NCBI RefSeq assembly: GCF_018691265.1
Contig: NW_024881295.1
Location: 18,771,904-18,835,903, forward strand
Origin: Tyto alba
Lineage: Eukaryota > Chordata > Aves > Strigiformes > Tytonidae
Reading direction: 5' to 3'
DNA: 64,000 nucleotides
Shown: positions 1-13,490 of the stretch, one piece after another
How the letters are laid out: the number at the start of each line of letters is the position of its first letter
Numbering within the stretch: position 1 is the first letter of the stretch
The notes under the pieces: model-generated
Databases searched by the model: none
What the model saw: only the letters and a program-made list of their open reading frames with translations
What the model was told of the DNA's origin: nothing
Translations under genes and position numbers: made by a program

Positions 1-3000
1 CATGTCAGTTTATGACAAATACTCAGGTGATCTATGCTACGCAGACTCTATCGCAACAGTGCACAGAGTTCCTAGTTAAAGATTCTTTCCTGTAAAAGCT
101 AAGTCTGGGGTTTTCCTTAAAAAGTAGTGAGTTTCAGAACAAAATCAACGATAGAGGAATTTATTTTGCACAGTACCTGACAGCAAGGCAAGCAGCTGAG
201 TAGGGGGTCATGGTTCAGCATCAGCTTCCCGTCTGGTCATCAGCTAGAAAAAAAAGTCTGCAGTGCTGCCTACCTGCCGACTTGTTGGTAACTAGCAGAC
301 TCCTTGCTCTGTCAGGTGGCCTTAACTTATTTACAGAAGAAAGGCTTAGATATTTCCACATGTCCTCATTCCTTCTCTGCAGCATTCGTATGACCTACAA
401 GCAGGAAGCACAGTACAGCCTAAGGTACAGAGCAGCTGGAGAAAAAAAAAAAAAAAAATTGCTGCAGGTGTGGTTGGAATAATTCTTTCATATTCTGCCT
501 GAATCTGAGAAAATGAAGTCAGTCTTCTGTTAGTGACAGAGCTTACCAAATGTTACGCTACACAAAACATCAGCAGAGGAAAGAATCTGTGACCACTCAG
601 TGTGCCTAACAAATCATTATTACCATAGTACCAGTAACGAAGGTGCTGTAAATAGAAATACTCTATGTCATCAACAACGTATGTCGTGTAACCTTGGCAA
701 AGCAGCTGAGCTATCGTAACAAAACATTCAGAGCCAGAGGTGGAGAAAATAGGAACAAACTGATATCCAAATCTGATCAGATCAAACAGACGACTCTCAG
801 CAATGTTTTGACTTCAGTTTCCATGTGGTTCGCATGATTCTTGTACACATTTACATCACTCTTCAGTATCATACATAACCTACGTGTTGTCTTGTCATAG
901 AAGAGTCAAGTGAAACCTTGTTCAGGTCTATCATAAAGTCTGCTACTGAGATTAGCTGCTATTTTTATTTTTAAAAAACACAACATTTTCTCTGAGGCAA
1001 ATGCTGCCTTCAAAAAGCATCTCAGAATTCCTGACCTCCTTGTCAGACTGGTGTAGAAATATCATACAGTGGCCACCTCTTCATCCAACAAAGACGGCTA
1101 CTGTATATTGTTAAAAAGAAAAAGAATTTGCATTGCACTTTGAATACAGTTACTTCAGGCTGCACTTGGAATAGTTTTTCCTATTTTCATATCCTAATCA
1201 AACGCACTGAATTTAAGTTAAATTAAACAGAAATCCAGTGAAATACATTTACTTTCTATACAGATAGGAATTTAATGGAAAAAATGTTGTATCGGGACAG
1301 TTGTTTAGAAACGTATTTGTTTCTAGTTGTGATTTGCAGAGCCACTTTGGGAAACCGAGACATTGTACTGGTATGTCCATGTGGATTAAGGGTTACGGAT
1401 TAGCATGGATTAGCATCCAATGGTATAGAAATTGTGGCCCCATTTTATAGAGATAAGTGGTTTTATTAAATTTTTTATTCTCTTAAGCTTTAAATTCTTC
1501 ATTTCTAAGTTTTCAATTTACATTTTTTATATGTAATAAAATTTAAGTGTTGGAAATGTAAGAGAACTAGATACAAACCAATTTAAATGTACAAATGGCT
1601 GTAGTTATTGCATTGTAAGTTATAAAGCTGTAGGTCCCTGCGACAACTTTTATCAGTTAACCAGTACAAAATAAAATATATATCTTGAACTTGAGATGAT
1701 AAACTCTTCTTTATTACATAGTGATTGATAACATACAACTTTGTGAGAGATTTTGTAGGAAATATTTACATGCAGACAAAACCAGAAACAAAAGCTTGTT
1801 TTTTTAAGGGTTGCAAAATATTGTATTTTGCCCATTTAAAATTAATTTATGATGTGTTGCTATATATTCTCATTTTTAAAGATTAAGAAAAAATGATACA
1901 TATATTTTGTAATGGTAGAGTATACTCAGAAAGGCTGAAATGTGTCCTACACGGTAAAGAAGCAATTCAAATTCTGCTCCGGCTTTCGTATCTGAAATGT
2001 AGCTTTCATTCTCTGTGATGGCATTGAAATTTCTTTGGATTTGGAATAGCCTATTCCGGTCTGGGGCATTCTGGTTAGGGTTTTATTTTCAGATGTAGTG
2101 AAAAAATATTCCTTGTTCAGCAAAATGATTCGCTTCTGGAAATCTTGTTTATAGGAAATGTGTGGGGGAAAAAAAATGAAAAAAAAATCAAATATAAGGG
2201 GAGAAAAAGATGAAGAAATAAACTGTAAAATGTAATAGTATGAAAAATATATTTTCTATCAGTCAGAAGATAAATGGAGGTTTTACAGAAAGAAGAAATA
2301 TTACCATTTTTCATGCTAATCGTATAGACATTTCTGCCTTCTAGATGAAGGCAATAGTGATATTCTTTCTGATCGGTCTGACTGACAGATTGGCATCTCT
2401 GTGCTTTCTCCATCCACATTTTTGACAGTAAATTAATGTAATCATAGCTATACAGTAGGGTTCATAGAATGAAACTGTAATTAATGCTGCAAGTTTTAAT
2501 GCCAAGATTATTCCAGTTTATTTTTTATTTTGAGAAATTGTGAACTTGTTTAAGCCCTTTTCCATATTTAAATGTGAACAGAAAGGAGATTATGTTATCA
2601 AATATAACATCACTTATGAAATACGACCTCACCTATGAAGGCTGCTCACAATAGTTATGTTGGAAATACTTCAGTAAGCTGTTAGTAAAATATGACCCAG
2701 TCCTTATCACACTGGGAATGACACCCACGAGTCTGGGCCCTTATTTTGATACCAATCTTATCATTCAGTGTGCAATCCCAAAGTCAGTAGTTGTGCTACC
2801 AATTTTGCTATAGCTGAATCGATCATCATCAACATAAGGTATAGATTATATCAGCCCTTCTCAGGTCTGTTCCTTTCTTTGGTGGTGGAAGATGCATATC
2901 CACTGAGGTCAGAGTAAATTTCTTTCTTTTTTACTTTGGAAATCTTCGTTTGAGAACAGCAGGCCACTGATGTTTTACCTTTGAAGTATGATGATTGCTA

Positions 3001-6000
3001 TAGTTATCTCTAAAAATTCCAGTCATCACTTTTCTTCAGTTTTCCTTTGCTGTGTGTGCAGTGAGTCTGAAAGGGATATACAATATTCAGACTTCTTTTA
3101 GCCATTAAGGGGTTTTTTAGTATAATTAAGCATCCTGTGGAAAAGAAATAAAAGCGCAGTTGCCTTTTGCCTTCAGGCATGAATGCATCTAAATATGCAA
3201 TGTAAAATGCATGCATGAGATTCCTAACATCACGTAGCTTTTCCATATCCATAACTAAGCTAGAAAATTATTATTTCTTGTGCGATCTGCATATTTCTCC
3301 TGCTAGAAAGGCAAGAGGACTATCACAGAGAGTCTGTATCTTTCATTCTGAGGTGCATGGCTTAAATTCTTATTGGATTTCAATCTGTTTCTTGTGGAGT
3401 TCTTGAAAATCCCCTTCGTGAAATCTAATGGCAACCAAGTGACAAACTGACAAAAGGTAAAGGAAGAATCCCATATTCTGTGACTGGAGTTAATGTGCAG
3501 GCAGACTCTGGGTGATAGGGCCTTGTGATTCAAAAATGTCTTTCTACAAAGCTCTGTATTTGTTTTGAGTATCATGATTTGCTGTAAAAGAAAGAGTGGA
3601 GAAGAGTGTATGTTCTTTCTCAGCATTAGAAGTCTGAGTTACAGTTTCTATTGGGTATATAGTTACTGGATTTAAAAAATATTGTGGAAATCAATAAACA
3701 AGTGATTGATAAAAGTTTCAAGTAGACTGGCTTACTAGCTGAGTTGTTATTTTATCAGCTATGAAGAAGAAATTAGAGTAATCTTTTTTTTCTTTTTCAT
3801 CCTGTTCACAGATATGGCTATGTGTGCTATGCCGGTGGATAAATTAAGTCCATTTTATTAGTTATTGCCCTATTGATTTTCAGCCTTGTGGTTTGACTGT
3901 TAAAGGGTTAATTAACTTGATCCTTTGTAAACAATTTAAAAAAAAAAAAAAAGAAAACTACTGTTTTGTGACTTTTGTAATCTATTGAATGTTTCCATTT
4001 GCATGATGTTCTGTATCTAACAAACCATACAGATTGCTGTGTTCCTTTCAAAAGAGTTTTAACATTGGTGGAGTTTGTGACAAACACAAATTTGTATACT
4101 GTATGTTTACTGCTGTAATAACTCAGCTACTCCTATGTTGAATTAACATTATGTTGTCCTGCCTTCTTGGGGTTAAACGATGGAGTGTTTCTAGTCAGTG
4201 AAGAATATAAAACTATATATGTTCATTTGCTAAAGACTGAATATTGGAAATTCTTCTTGTTGCTACTTTATGCTAAAAGCAAAAAAGTTAAATAATTCTT
4301 GTTTTCAAAAATGCATAATTTGTTTTTAAAATTGAAGTAAATCCCATGTTAACTCTTCCTTGTCCTTGTAGACAATCCTAGATTAATGCCTTGTGAGGGA
4401 TTCATAAAGTCTGTGCTTGTACATGTGTAATATGATCATGCAGTCAAATGGTTGGGAAAAACACTCTAGTGCTGAAGAAAATAATTAAAAGAAGCCAATA
4501 TACTGATTCTTACATCTTTATGTTCCAATTAAAATTACAGTGTAATGCATAACTGTTCCAGTGAATAAACTGGCCATTTTTGTTCATTTAATGCCATGCT
4601 GTCTGGTCTACTTCTATTTACGTCAGTTTGCAGTGCATTGGCTTGGCTTATACTTTTACATTTATTTAGTTCTTAAAGATCCGTAATTGTAAGTTTAAAA
4701 GGTATCAGACAGGAAATGGAGAAGGGAAATCAACATTAAAGGAAAAAGGAATCAGAATTAAAGCAAAGATGCTTCCTCTGTTTTTTGAGATCCAGGCAGA
4801 CACTAAAATACTGATTCCCTATATAGTACTTCCAGCAGATTTGAGTAATCTCTGAAATGCTGCAACATCTGCATAAAGACTCAGTACAGGAATGCTTTGT
4901 GAGACGCAAATCTCCACCCTCAGGGGATGTGGAAGCAAAGGAAGAGCTGAAGTCGGCATAAAATTGGCTCGAGAGTGCTGTGTACAGCACGGCGTACCCT
5001 ACCTGCTTTTTAAAGTAAGGAACATCTTTTATCCCTTGCCGAAGAGCCTTGCTCTGACAGCAAGGGGCTCAGAATCCTCCCCCAGCAGCCAGTCCCACCG
5101 TGGTCCAGGAGCTCGGCCCTGGTAGTCCAGCGGCCGCTGGTCCAGGTTTTAGAAATGGGCCAGGAAAAGGGAAGAGCTTGGAGGAAAAGCTGCACCTCCA
5201 AGCCGGCTGTGATGTTTTTCTCCGTGGGAACCTTTGGAGGGCTGGCTTTGTTTTTGGCTGGCTGGCGAGGTGCTTCGGATAGGGACAGGGTTTGTGCATG
5301 GTGACAGAAATGCTGTTCAAAAGCTGTTACTTGTTTAAGTTCTTCCCACTTCTCTCTTTTCTTCCTTTTTCTCATCTAGCAGGGGGAGGTCTCCCACCTT
5401 AGCTCTGTTCATTGCAGAAGTACCTTTGGCAACAGTGGCACATGATGATTTTAGCAGAAGGGTGACTGCTCTGGATAGAATTTTCTTACACTGGGTGTTC
5501 CTCCCCTTCAACATTAAATTAAAAGAGTTTATGAGAATTAAAAAAAAAAAAAACGGGGAAAGCATACTTTTCTTCCTCAGCATATTTGTTTTGCTAGCAG
5601 TTTCACAGAGGGTTGCCTCTTGTATGAATGTTCTCATGGTAAAGTCGATTCGATTTGAGAAACTTCTAACCCATATTTCTCCTTCCCCTTCCTCTATATC
5701 ATCCCTTCAGCTGGTCCTGTGCAGCTCTCGGAGAGGCAATGGTATGAGTAAGGTCACTGGGTTGAAAAAAAATGAAACTCAAAAAAATGTATCTTTTCTT
5801 TCCAAATAAGATGTCTGTGTAATATCTCCCTTGAGAAACACCGTTACCTCTTGTTCCGGAGCAGGAGGTAATTTCTGACAAATGAACTATTGTTTTTCCT
5901 ATAGAAATCTGCCAGATGATAATGAAAAATATCCCAAAGCTAAAGTTTGCAGTGACTGCCACTTGCCACTGCAAGTCTATTTCTGGATACCTCCCTTGAT

Positions 6001-7830
6001 AAATCCTGCAGTTATGCTTAGAGAAATGCAGAGCACTCCCAGTGATACCTAAAGGCAGCAGGAGCCACAGTTTGAGTCTCTTAACACTGTAAAACACTGA
6101 CAGGCCACTGGCAACTCAGGTTAGGCACAAAAATTACTGTGTAATTTTGAACAATGTTGAAACATAGATTTCATGAGACCAATAATAATAACAGAGGTAC
6201 TAATTATGAAGAGGGCCATATCAAAGGGCCTGACATCCATATCTTCTAGCAGCCTCTGAATGACAAATATAGAAGAGAAGATTTTATATATAGAACAAAA
6301 TACAGGGGGAAAATGGAGCTAAAATAGATAATAATAATAATAATAATGTGCATCCTGGGAAAAAATATTTGGAATAAAGCCAGCTCTCATCTATTTGTGT
6401 ATGCTAAAGGCACAGGCACAATTGCTTTCCTTTCAGTGGAAAGTTTATGCGACTGCCTGAATGAAAGAAGAAAGTCCTAACTTTGCACAAATACAAGACT
6501 TGATACTATAGTTGGTAACTCAGCAGAAGCTTAATAACCCAGTAAAAAATACTGATCTTTGCAAGAATGATTCCTTCTTTACTAGAGCAGTATATTAGAA
6601 AACCCATATGTCACTCATTATTATTTACAAATTCTCTTATATCATATTGGAGGTATCTAACGTCAGGAGTAAGATTTGGTGGATGGTTTTAGAGGGAAAA
6701 CAAAATTAAAATTATTGCTATAATAATACATGATTAAGAAAATGTTATTTGTGAGAAAAGTCCATATGAGGAGGGGAGAGAAGCCCTTTCATCTCCCTTC
6801 AGTGAGTTGTAGGGAAACTTTGGAAATAAATGAGACAGCTGTGTCCATTTAAATTACTTCATAGGATTCCCTACCTGGGGAGGGCTGTCATCTTTCTAAG
6901 TGTTGATTACCTCTCTCAAGGAAATTGATTTTTGCTATTCAGTGCTGTCATATTGGTTAAGGTATTAAAACTGAGGCTATTTACTCAGATTAGGAATATG
7001 ATATGGAAAGCTACATGAGTACAGAGCCCCCTTGAAGATCAAATTCTGAATGCAGAGGATGTGGGCCCAATATTTTGTTCCCCCTCACAGAGACAGGAAA
7101 GGCCTGTTATCACAGGAGAAAAAGCGTTACTGTTTTTATAGCACACAGGTCTTCTCCTATCCCCCTATACAAGACTAAATGACTTTGCTCTAGTGATAAG
7201 AAATGAGATAGACGACCACTGTCAACTCGAATGGCACTATGCTGATCTATCCAAGGCAGCTCTTTGTACAGGGATACAGCTTGTTAGAGCTCTAAGATGA
7301 AGTGGCAGCTGTCCTTCGTGACTATATGGATGCTACCATCAGGCCCTAGAACATGGAAGTTACTTCAGAATCAGGTGGGATTTGACCAATGTCATTCACA
7401 GTTGGTTGGGAAACTTGCTTTGACCTGAATGAATGGACCTGCCATTCAGTTTGTTCCTTTGAAATGTGATTTAAAGAGATCCCTGGGTTGAAGCGAAGCA
7501 CCATGGACTTTAGTGGGCTCCACCTGGATGTTGGGTGTTTACCTGTGTGGAGCAGATGACAGGACTGTGGGCATAACATGAAGTATCTTGTGCAATTTGA
7601 AGATGTGACTGATGAGTTCTTTTGTGACCACCTTGTGACTCAACTTCAGCCATGCAAAACATAAAATTAGAACTTGTATAAACGCACTGCATACAAATAC
7701 CAGCAATCTCAAATTCCTTCATTACTTAAAAAGAAAACGCCTCAAAAAGAAAACGCCTCTGTGAAGCCACTACTCCTTTCAAAGGTTTTTGTTAACTAAG
7801 CCAAATGCAAAGTAGCTCTTTTTATCTTCA
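1..7830. other. Non-coding AT-rich DNA, no gene seen
   Basis: I see no supported exon here. The open frames are short, overlap on both strands and carry no recognisable domain. Long A runs occur at 442-458, 3938-3952 and 5540-5553. Stretches at about 1250-1850 and 4540-4600 are very T/A-rich with AATAAA-like hexamers (for example near 4564) and could be 3' UTR of a gene lying to the left, but no coding exon is present to anchor that idea. A 10-base unit is repeated twice at 1397-1416. A more GC-rich patch at about 5040-5290 has no identifiable content. Confidence 0.5.
7728..7759. repeat. Tandem duplication, 16-bp unit x2
   Basis: Two exact adjacent copies of a 16-base unit (AAAAAGAAAACGCCTC) lie at 7728-7743 and 7744-7759. 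This is a simple local slippage-type duplication with no sign of function. Confidence 0.9.
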
Positions 7831-7837
7831 GACCACT

Positions 7838-7962
7838 CTATGCATATTAATTCATTCCCAAAACATCTTTGCAAAATGGCTACTGTTATCTCTCACCTAC
7901 AGATAGACAAATTGAGGTTGTTCAGATGGGAAAACATCAACACTCAACCAAGTGAGCTAAGT
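7838..7962 (+). repeat. Ancient MIR-like SINE fragment
   Basis: From about 7840 the order of motifs follows the MIR core: a TATTAATTCATT segment, a CTACTGTTATC segment, then CTACAGATAGACAAATTGAGG, which parallels the conserved MIR stretch ending in ACAGATGAGGAAACTGAGG. The tail (AACCAAGTGAGCTAAG) resembles the MIR 'GCCCAAGGTCACACAGCTAG' end with changes. The match is from memory and the copy is strongly diverged, as expected for repeats that predate the bird-mammal split. Confidence 0.45.
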
Positions 7963-10900
7963 TTCTTTACATGTAACCCTTCACCTCTGCACGTACATCC
8001 ACCCTGCACACACTGGAATACCAAAGTGGTCTTATATGCAGTAGCCAGATGATCAGCAAGGTGAGTTATTTAGTCCATATGGTACATATCCTGCTCCAGA
8101 ACCTGCATTACTTGAGTGCTTGAGTTGATTAAGAGCTCATTCCCTATTTCTTCAGTGCTTGGTATTAATAGATCCTTGCTATATATAGCTGAGGTTTAAC
8201 ATCCACTTTCTGGTTTTAATTTCCTTAGACCTATACTCTCCTTTTGACTGTCTGCCAGGCCTGTAAACCAAAAAGGCAGCTTGACTCACCAGGCCTAAGA
8301 TGAAAACATTGCCTAAACATGGGAAAACTTTTCTTCCGCCAACAATGTTAGCTCAGTAAAATATAGATGTTCTTTTTCTGGTAGAGAACTTGGATTTCCT
8401 ACTTCTCTGTAGAGACTGTGCTCACAATCATGATTACAAATCTGTGACAGAGCCCAAATTAAGATTCTGGTGTTTCTGAAATTTCAGACCCTTTCTCTAT
8501 GCAGTTATGCTTAGTGCTACTTATGCTTGAATATAAAAACATGTCATAATTCAGTATGGTAAAGTTACAGCCATTTGCAGTTCATAAAGCCTTGGATGTA
8601 TACTGTAAATCTTGCTAAATTCCAAAATTAGACAGTGTTAGATCTCTGGAGGTAAAATTACATTTTAAAAATTATAAATATGAATGGAATGTTATTTCTG
8701 AGATTCAGAATACAAGAGAGAGTTTAAGTGGAACAGGGGCAGCACTTCTATCGTTTTCACACCCTTTGCTCCAAATAATCACATTTCAGCCCAGAAAGAT
8801 CCAAGGGAGTCTGTGGAATGTGGAACAGAGTGAAGGAAAACAAGGGTAGATGAAGCTAACTTAGAGGAGTCTGCAAATGCAGCAACAGCTTTGAAGTCTC
8901 TTGGTTTTAAGTTACTATAAATTATTGAGAAGCATGCTGAAACTCCTGTGCGTGTACCATATGGCTCATTAGAAGCAGTCCTAAGTACCTGAGAGCTTGG
9001 TTTTTACAATAAGGAAAAGAAACAAAGTGAAGGGAGTGTTGCAGTATTGAGATTGGTATATTCTCTTCCAGAACTGGAAGTAATAATTATGCCTTTCTTT
9101 TCAGAATGTGTTTTATCAACCAATTGCTCTCCAGGTGTGGATTTGTTAAGGAGAGAACCAAAACATTTGCTTTAATGTTTAGGTAAGCATTCATAGAGAG
9201 ACAATGGTTATTATTTAATGTATACAGCACCTTAGCAGTACATGGCTCTTTAAACAAAGTACGATCCCGTATGTTGTAGCACCGGTGCAAGAGCGCGGAG
9301 CCCAGGCTAGGCATCGGGAATAAATGCAAAGCAATGGCAAAGAGCGCTTCGTGTCATGGTCACACACTTCCATGAGGACAAAGCCCCTGCTCCAGGCTGC
9401 AGCCCTTCCCGCAGTTTGTGAGCCCACGTAGGGAACGTGCCAGAGGAACAGCTCACAGCAGCCGCCAGCTCTTTCCACACAAGCTGTCATCTTTTCCCCT
9501 GCAGCCTCTACCAGCTGTCCCATCACCTAACCAGGCGTAGGCCCCTCGGAGGAAAGGGAGAAGCTGCGGGGGCTGGAAGAGATGGTGGCCAGCGGCTGGC
9601 TGCTGCCACCACCAGCAGATTAGCACAGCCCACCGCCGGCTCCCCAGGAGCTCCTTGGAAGAGCACTCCCAGGATCTCTCTGGCACGTATTTTTCTGTCA
9701 TACTGCAAGGAACTTGTGGGCCGTATCAGGAGCAGCTTTGCCTTATTTATTAATTCACTATTTGCAACAGTGAATTTAACCTGATCTGGCAAAAAGCTAG
9801 AGAGACTATTGATTTGGGATGTGGAGTATACCTAAAAGAGTTGTTACTCTTTCCGTAAGAATCAGACCCCACTAAAATCTCTCAAATGGGGAGCTTAGAC
9901 CATGGTTTTTACACTTTTTTCATAGTGGCTGTTGGCTTTCACCACAGAAGGAAAGAAGAAATGGTAAGAGTAGAAAGCTTGTTTTCTCTCTCCTTTTTGC
10001 TAACATGACGTTATAGAAGTTTGTTTTCACCTGTAGTTAACCCAAACCCAAGCTAAAGCACTGTTTCTAATGGTATCTAAATGTGTGACATTACTTGGAT
10101 AGTGGGAAACATTTCATTAATCTCTGATAGTGATAATGAAGAATATTCTGACTTCTAAAAGCAATCAGTCTTTGTTAAATGAATGCCATTCTGCAAGACT
10201 TATCTAACAAAACTGATTAAATAGCAATTACTCCCTCTAAGGAGCCATCCTTCAGTAAAACTAAGTGATATGTGTGATAGCTTTATTGCATCGTGATTTC
10301 AATAAATTCCAAGAATTTGCTTTCAATTGATAAAATGCTTCTGTGCAGCAAAAAAGGGGTAAAACAAAATTAGCACTGAGGTAGTATGTAGCAGGAATGT
10401 TTCTTCCTTTGATTATCATGGTGCTGTTCTTGCAGAGCTACATGCTAGCATTCATCTGGTGGTCTTCTGTGTGGTAGGGAAAGAAATCCTGGCCGTCGGG
10501 TGTATAAATAGGATTCTTTATTACAGTGCCTGGAAGCAGACAAAATCTGCTGCTGGGTAGTTCCCATAACTTTGATAGGGCCCAAAATGACAACAGGAGG
10601 AAACAAATAAAACACAACAGTGCTTCCCCTTATTCAGTCAAGCAAGACAGGACAGAGATCTGTATTAGAAACATTATTGTCTGGGCGAAAAGAAACTGCC
10701 ATGGATTTTTTTTTCTGAGGGCTACTCACCAATACCTTTTTGTTCCAGCAGTTAATACCTCGGATTTGTCTAACCCCCCCTAGAGTGCTTGTCATGTATT
10801 ACTTCTGATGTTTGACTCATAATTCATGCTGTTGACCCTGCAGCTCCTTCTCCCAGGGAAATAAAGCCATTCCCAGGATATGGTGACACTTTTAGATGGG

Positions 10901-13404
10901 GACTAAGTAACGAAAGTGAAATTTTTGGTGTAAGCCAGCACAATACTACACATTCAGGGTCCCCACTCTTTTCTGACACACACACTGGGTGCTGCACAAG
11001 GAACAAGCATCAGGCTTGAGTCCCTCTCATCTTTGTAAGCCACTCCTCAGGCTGAGAAGCCAGAGTCTGCAGCCTCAGGCTGAAAGTCACATTATGTGTT
11101 TGAATGCTGGATTCTGTATTTGCCGGCTGATTTAACCGAGGTTAAGTATCTGCCTTGCATTTGCTTGCTTAGTCTGTGTATCTCTGTTGCACACACTGCA
11201 GTTGCTTTGTGCATTGTAACTGCTGCTGACATCGGAAGAGACTTTTCATCTGGAATGTGCACGAGGGCCTGAGATGAGTGGGATTCCTCTCTAATTATTA
11301 TCCTACTCTATCTTTTGCTATATCGGTTCTTGTTCTTCATTATACTTCCCTACTGGCAGAACTGGTTTGTGGGTTATAACATATACAGTTCACAGAAGAT
11401 TCAAAATGTATGATGAGCTGTACCCTAACTTAGGCAGGAGTTGGCTTGGTTAGATATGTATTTAAGTATGGATTTTCTATATTATAAGCTGCATTTTAAT
11501 TTTAGTTTTTATTTGGAGTTTCATATCTAACAGAGAATGGTATTTTTCTGACGGACCTCGGAGAAGGTACTGTCCAAGTCAGCTCTAAATAAGCTACTCT
11601 AAATAAACTAAAGTTTGTAAAGTTTAGAACCATTTTACATGTATTTTTGTTAGGTGTTGAGTTCGTGCATCATTTTTTCTCAGGGTCCTGTAGATTAATG
11701 CTCTAAAAATATTACTACGCAGATTTACTGTGGTGTACAGCACAAGGTAGTACTCAGAGGAATCAAAGCTAGAGGCCATAAACTGAATCCGGAAACAGAT
11801 TTATTGTGTAACTGAGAAGAAAATAGAGTTAAACTCCAGCAGAAATAAAGAAACTTCACCAGAGGCAACAACAGAAACAGTCTCACTCAAGGAGTTAGTC
11901 AAAATCAAGTCTTCTGAAGGCTGTTTCCACTGGGAGAAAAAAAGGTTAATGCAAAGAGGTTTACTGGAGGAACAATGGTTTACATACAAAGTGAAGCATT
12001 TGTTTTCTTGAAACTAAACAAAGGTTGCCTATGAAGTCCTGTTTCCCTGAATGCTTTGGGGCTCCAGCAGCATGAGATGAGTGCTTGCAAGCCTTTCACA
12101 TGCCAGAAGCGCTTTTAATTTCTTCTTGAAGCTGAAACTTGCCAACTGTCCTTGCCTTCCTTCTACACCTCTGTGTGCTTCCACAGGGTTCCTGTTGTTC
12201 CTCCCGCATGCTAATAGGTATGATTAAATCAAGTCTCCACCACTGCATTTCTCACCACCCCCACAGAAAGCTTTGGAGGCAGATGGCCCAGCTATTGCCC
12301 ACACTTGAACGGGTTAGCTGTGGCTTACTGGTTACCTCAGTTACCGTACAACAGAGAGGTACGTAACTCTTCCCACACTTCACCTAGGGTGGGAGGTACG
12401 CTGCAAGGCTTTCATTCAAGTAGTGTCATTTTCTGACCTTCATATATTTTAAGTAGAATTGGTAGCACCATCTATTTTAAGCTTATTCAGTGTTTTCTGT
12501 TCTCTGTTATTACACTGTTCTCCAGTTATTACACTAAATTTTTAATCGTTTAGGGTCAGGTTTTCCAAGGTAATATCTATCTCAGATTGACTTTTTACAC
12601 TTAAAAAAATGTTTTTCTTCTTGCTGACATCGCCAAAAGACTCTCTGTCTCTCCCTGGAGATGGAGAACAAGAGAGATTGAGAGCAGTGTATAAAAAAGG
12701 AGGAAGGGCATGCCAGAAGGGGCGGCTGGTTGTTACCCTGTAAAAGCAGGCAGAATGCACCCATTGCTGGTGTACAGCAGTGCAGAGCCAGCTTGAACCA
12801 GCTGCTCCAGGTCTGTGCCGTGACTAACTGGAGAGAGACAATAAGCTGCTGTGAGAAGCCTGTACTGCACTGCAATGTACAAATGCTCTACAGTTACCAT
12901 GAATTCGCTGACTGCGTGATTTTTTTCTATCACGGGCTGTCACCTCACTGCTTTAAAGACACCCGTGTGCTTCAGGAGGATTTTCTCAAGAAAATGAGCT
13001 TTTGTGACCAATCTCCTGATGCCACAGAGTTGTCACAATTCTCTTTTCCAAGGTGACCTTTATTTTCCAGAGTGACATTGTAATAAGTTACTACTCACTG
13101 ATAACATCGTAGAAAACAAAATTAACATAGTTCCTACCATTTGGTTGGGATTTGCAGGGTGTGTACATTTGCCCTTGCTTCCTTAGCTGTTTTCATTCCA
13201 GGAGCAGAGCTCCATGTTTAAAGAGGCAAGCACAAAGTTCAAAAATAAGTGACAATTGCGCCTGGCTAACGACTGACAGTTGAGCAGTCAGCTAATATTT
13301 AGGTTAGAGAAAGGTCTTCTAATTTCAATCTTACTTTCATTCCCAGAAGATAACATTATGTATTTTACTGCTGTATTGACATCTTGGACATTTTTAACAA
13401 ATCA
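7963..13404. other. Non-coding DNA, no gene seen
   Basis: No supported exon or mobile element was recognised. The interval 9270-9700 is locally GC-richer and has overlapping ORFs on both strands (+ 9437-9784; - 9215-9526 and 9453-9701), the usual mark of composition rather than coding. The rest is unremarkable AT-rich sequence. Confidence 0.45.
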
Positions 13405-13490
13405 CTTTGTCCCGCCCCTGATTTTCCTCCATTGTCAAGAGAGGCTGATACTTCCACCTTTGTGAAGTGCTTTGAGAATTATTAATGAGG
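13405..13490 (+). repeat. Ancient LINE-like 3' fragment (L2/CR1-L3 type)
   Basis: The stretch ATTTTCCTCCATTGTCAAGA, then a short spacer, CTTCCACCTTTGTGAAGTGC and TTTGAGAATTATTAATGAGG follows the layout of old vertebrate LINE or MIR-related 3' ends, which read roughly 'TTTCCTCATCTGTAAAATGG ... ACCT ... TGTGAAGTGCTTTGAGAT'. The resemblance was judged by eye, the copy is short and diverged, and the family assignment is uncertain. Confidence 0.35.

Noticed and set aside
1250..1850. 3' UTR of an upstream gene, suggested by T/A richness and AATAAA-like hexamers
   Set aside because: Such hexamers are frequent by chance in AT-rich DNA and no coding exon precedes the stretch in this window.
5426..5809. 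127-codon + strand ORF with a hydrophobic stretch
   Set aside because: It contains a poly-Lys encoded by an A run, overlaps a - strand ORF and has no domain, promoter or splice context. Chance ORF.
9215..9290. Possible old repeat with a 'TACAGCACCTTAGCAG' phrase
   Set aside because: Too short and too diverged for me to assign to any family.
9437..9784. 115-codon ORF in a GC-richer patch
   Set aside because: Overlapped by several - strand ORFs with no recognisable domain. Explained by local composition.
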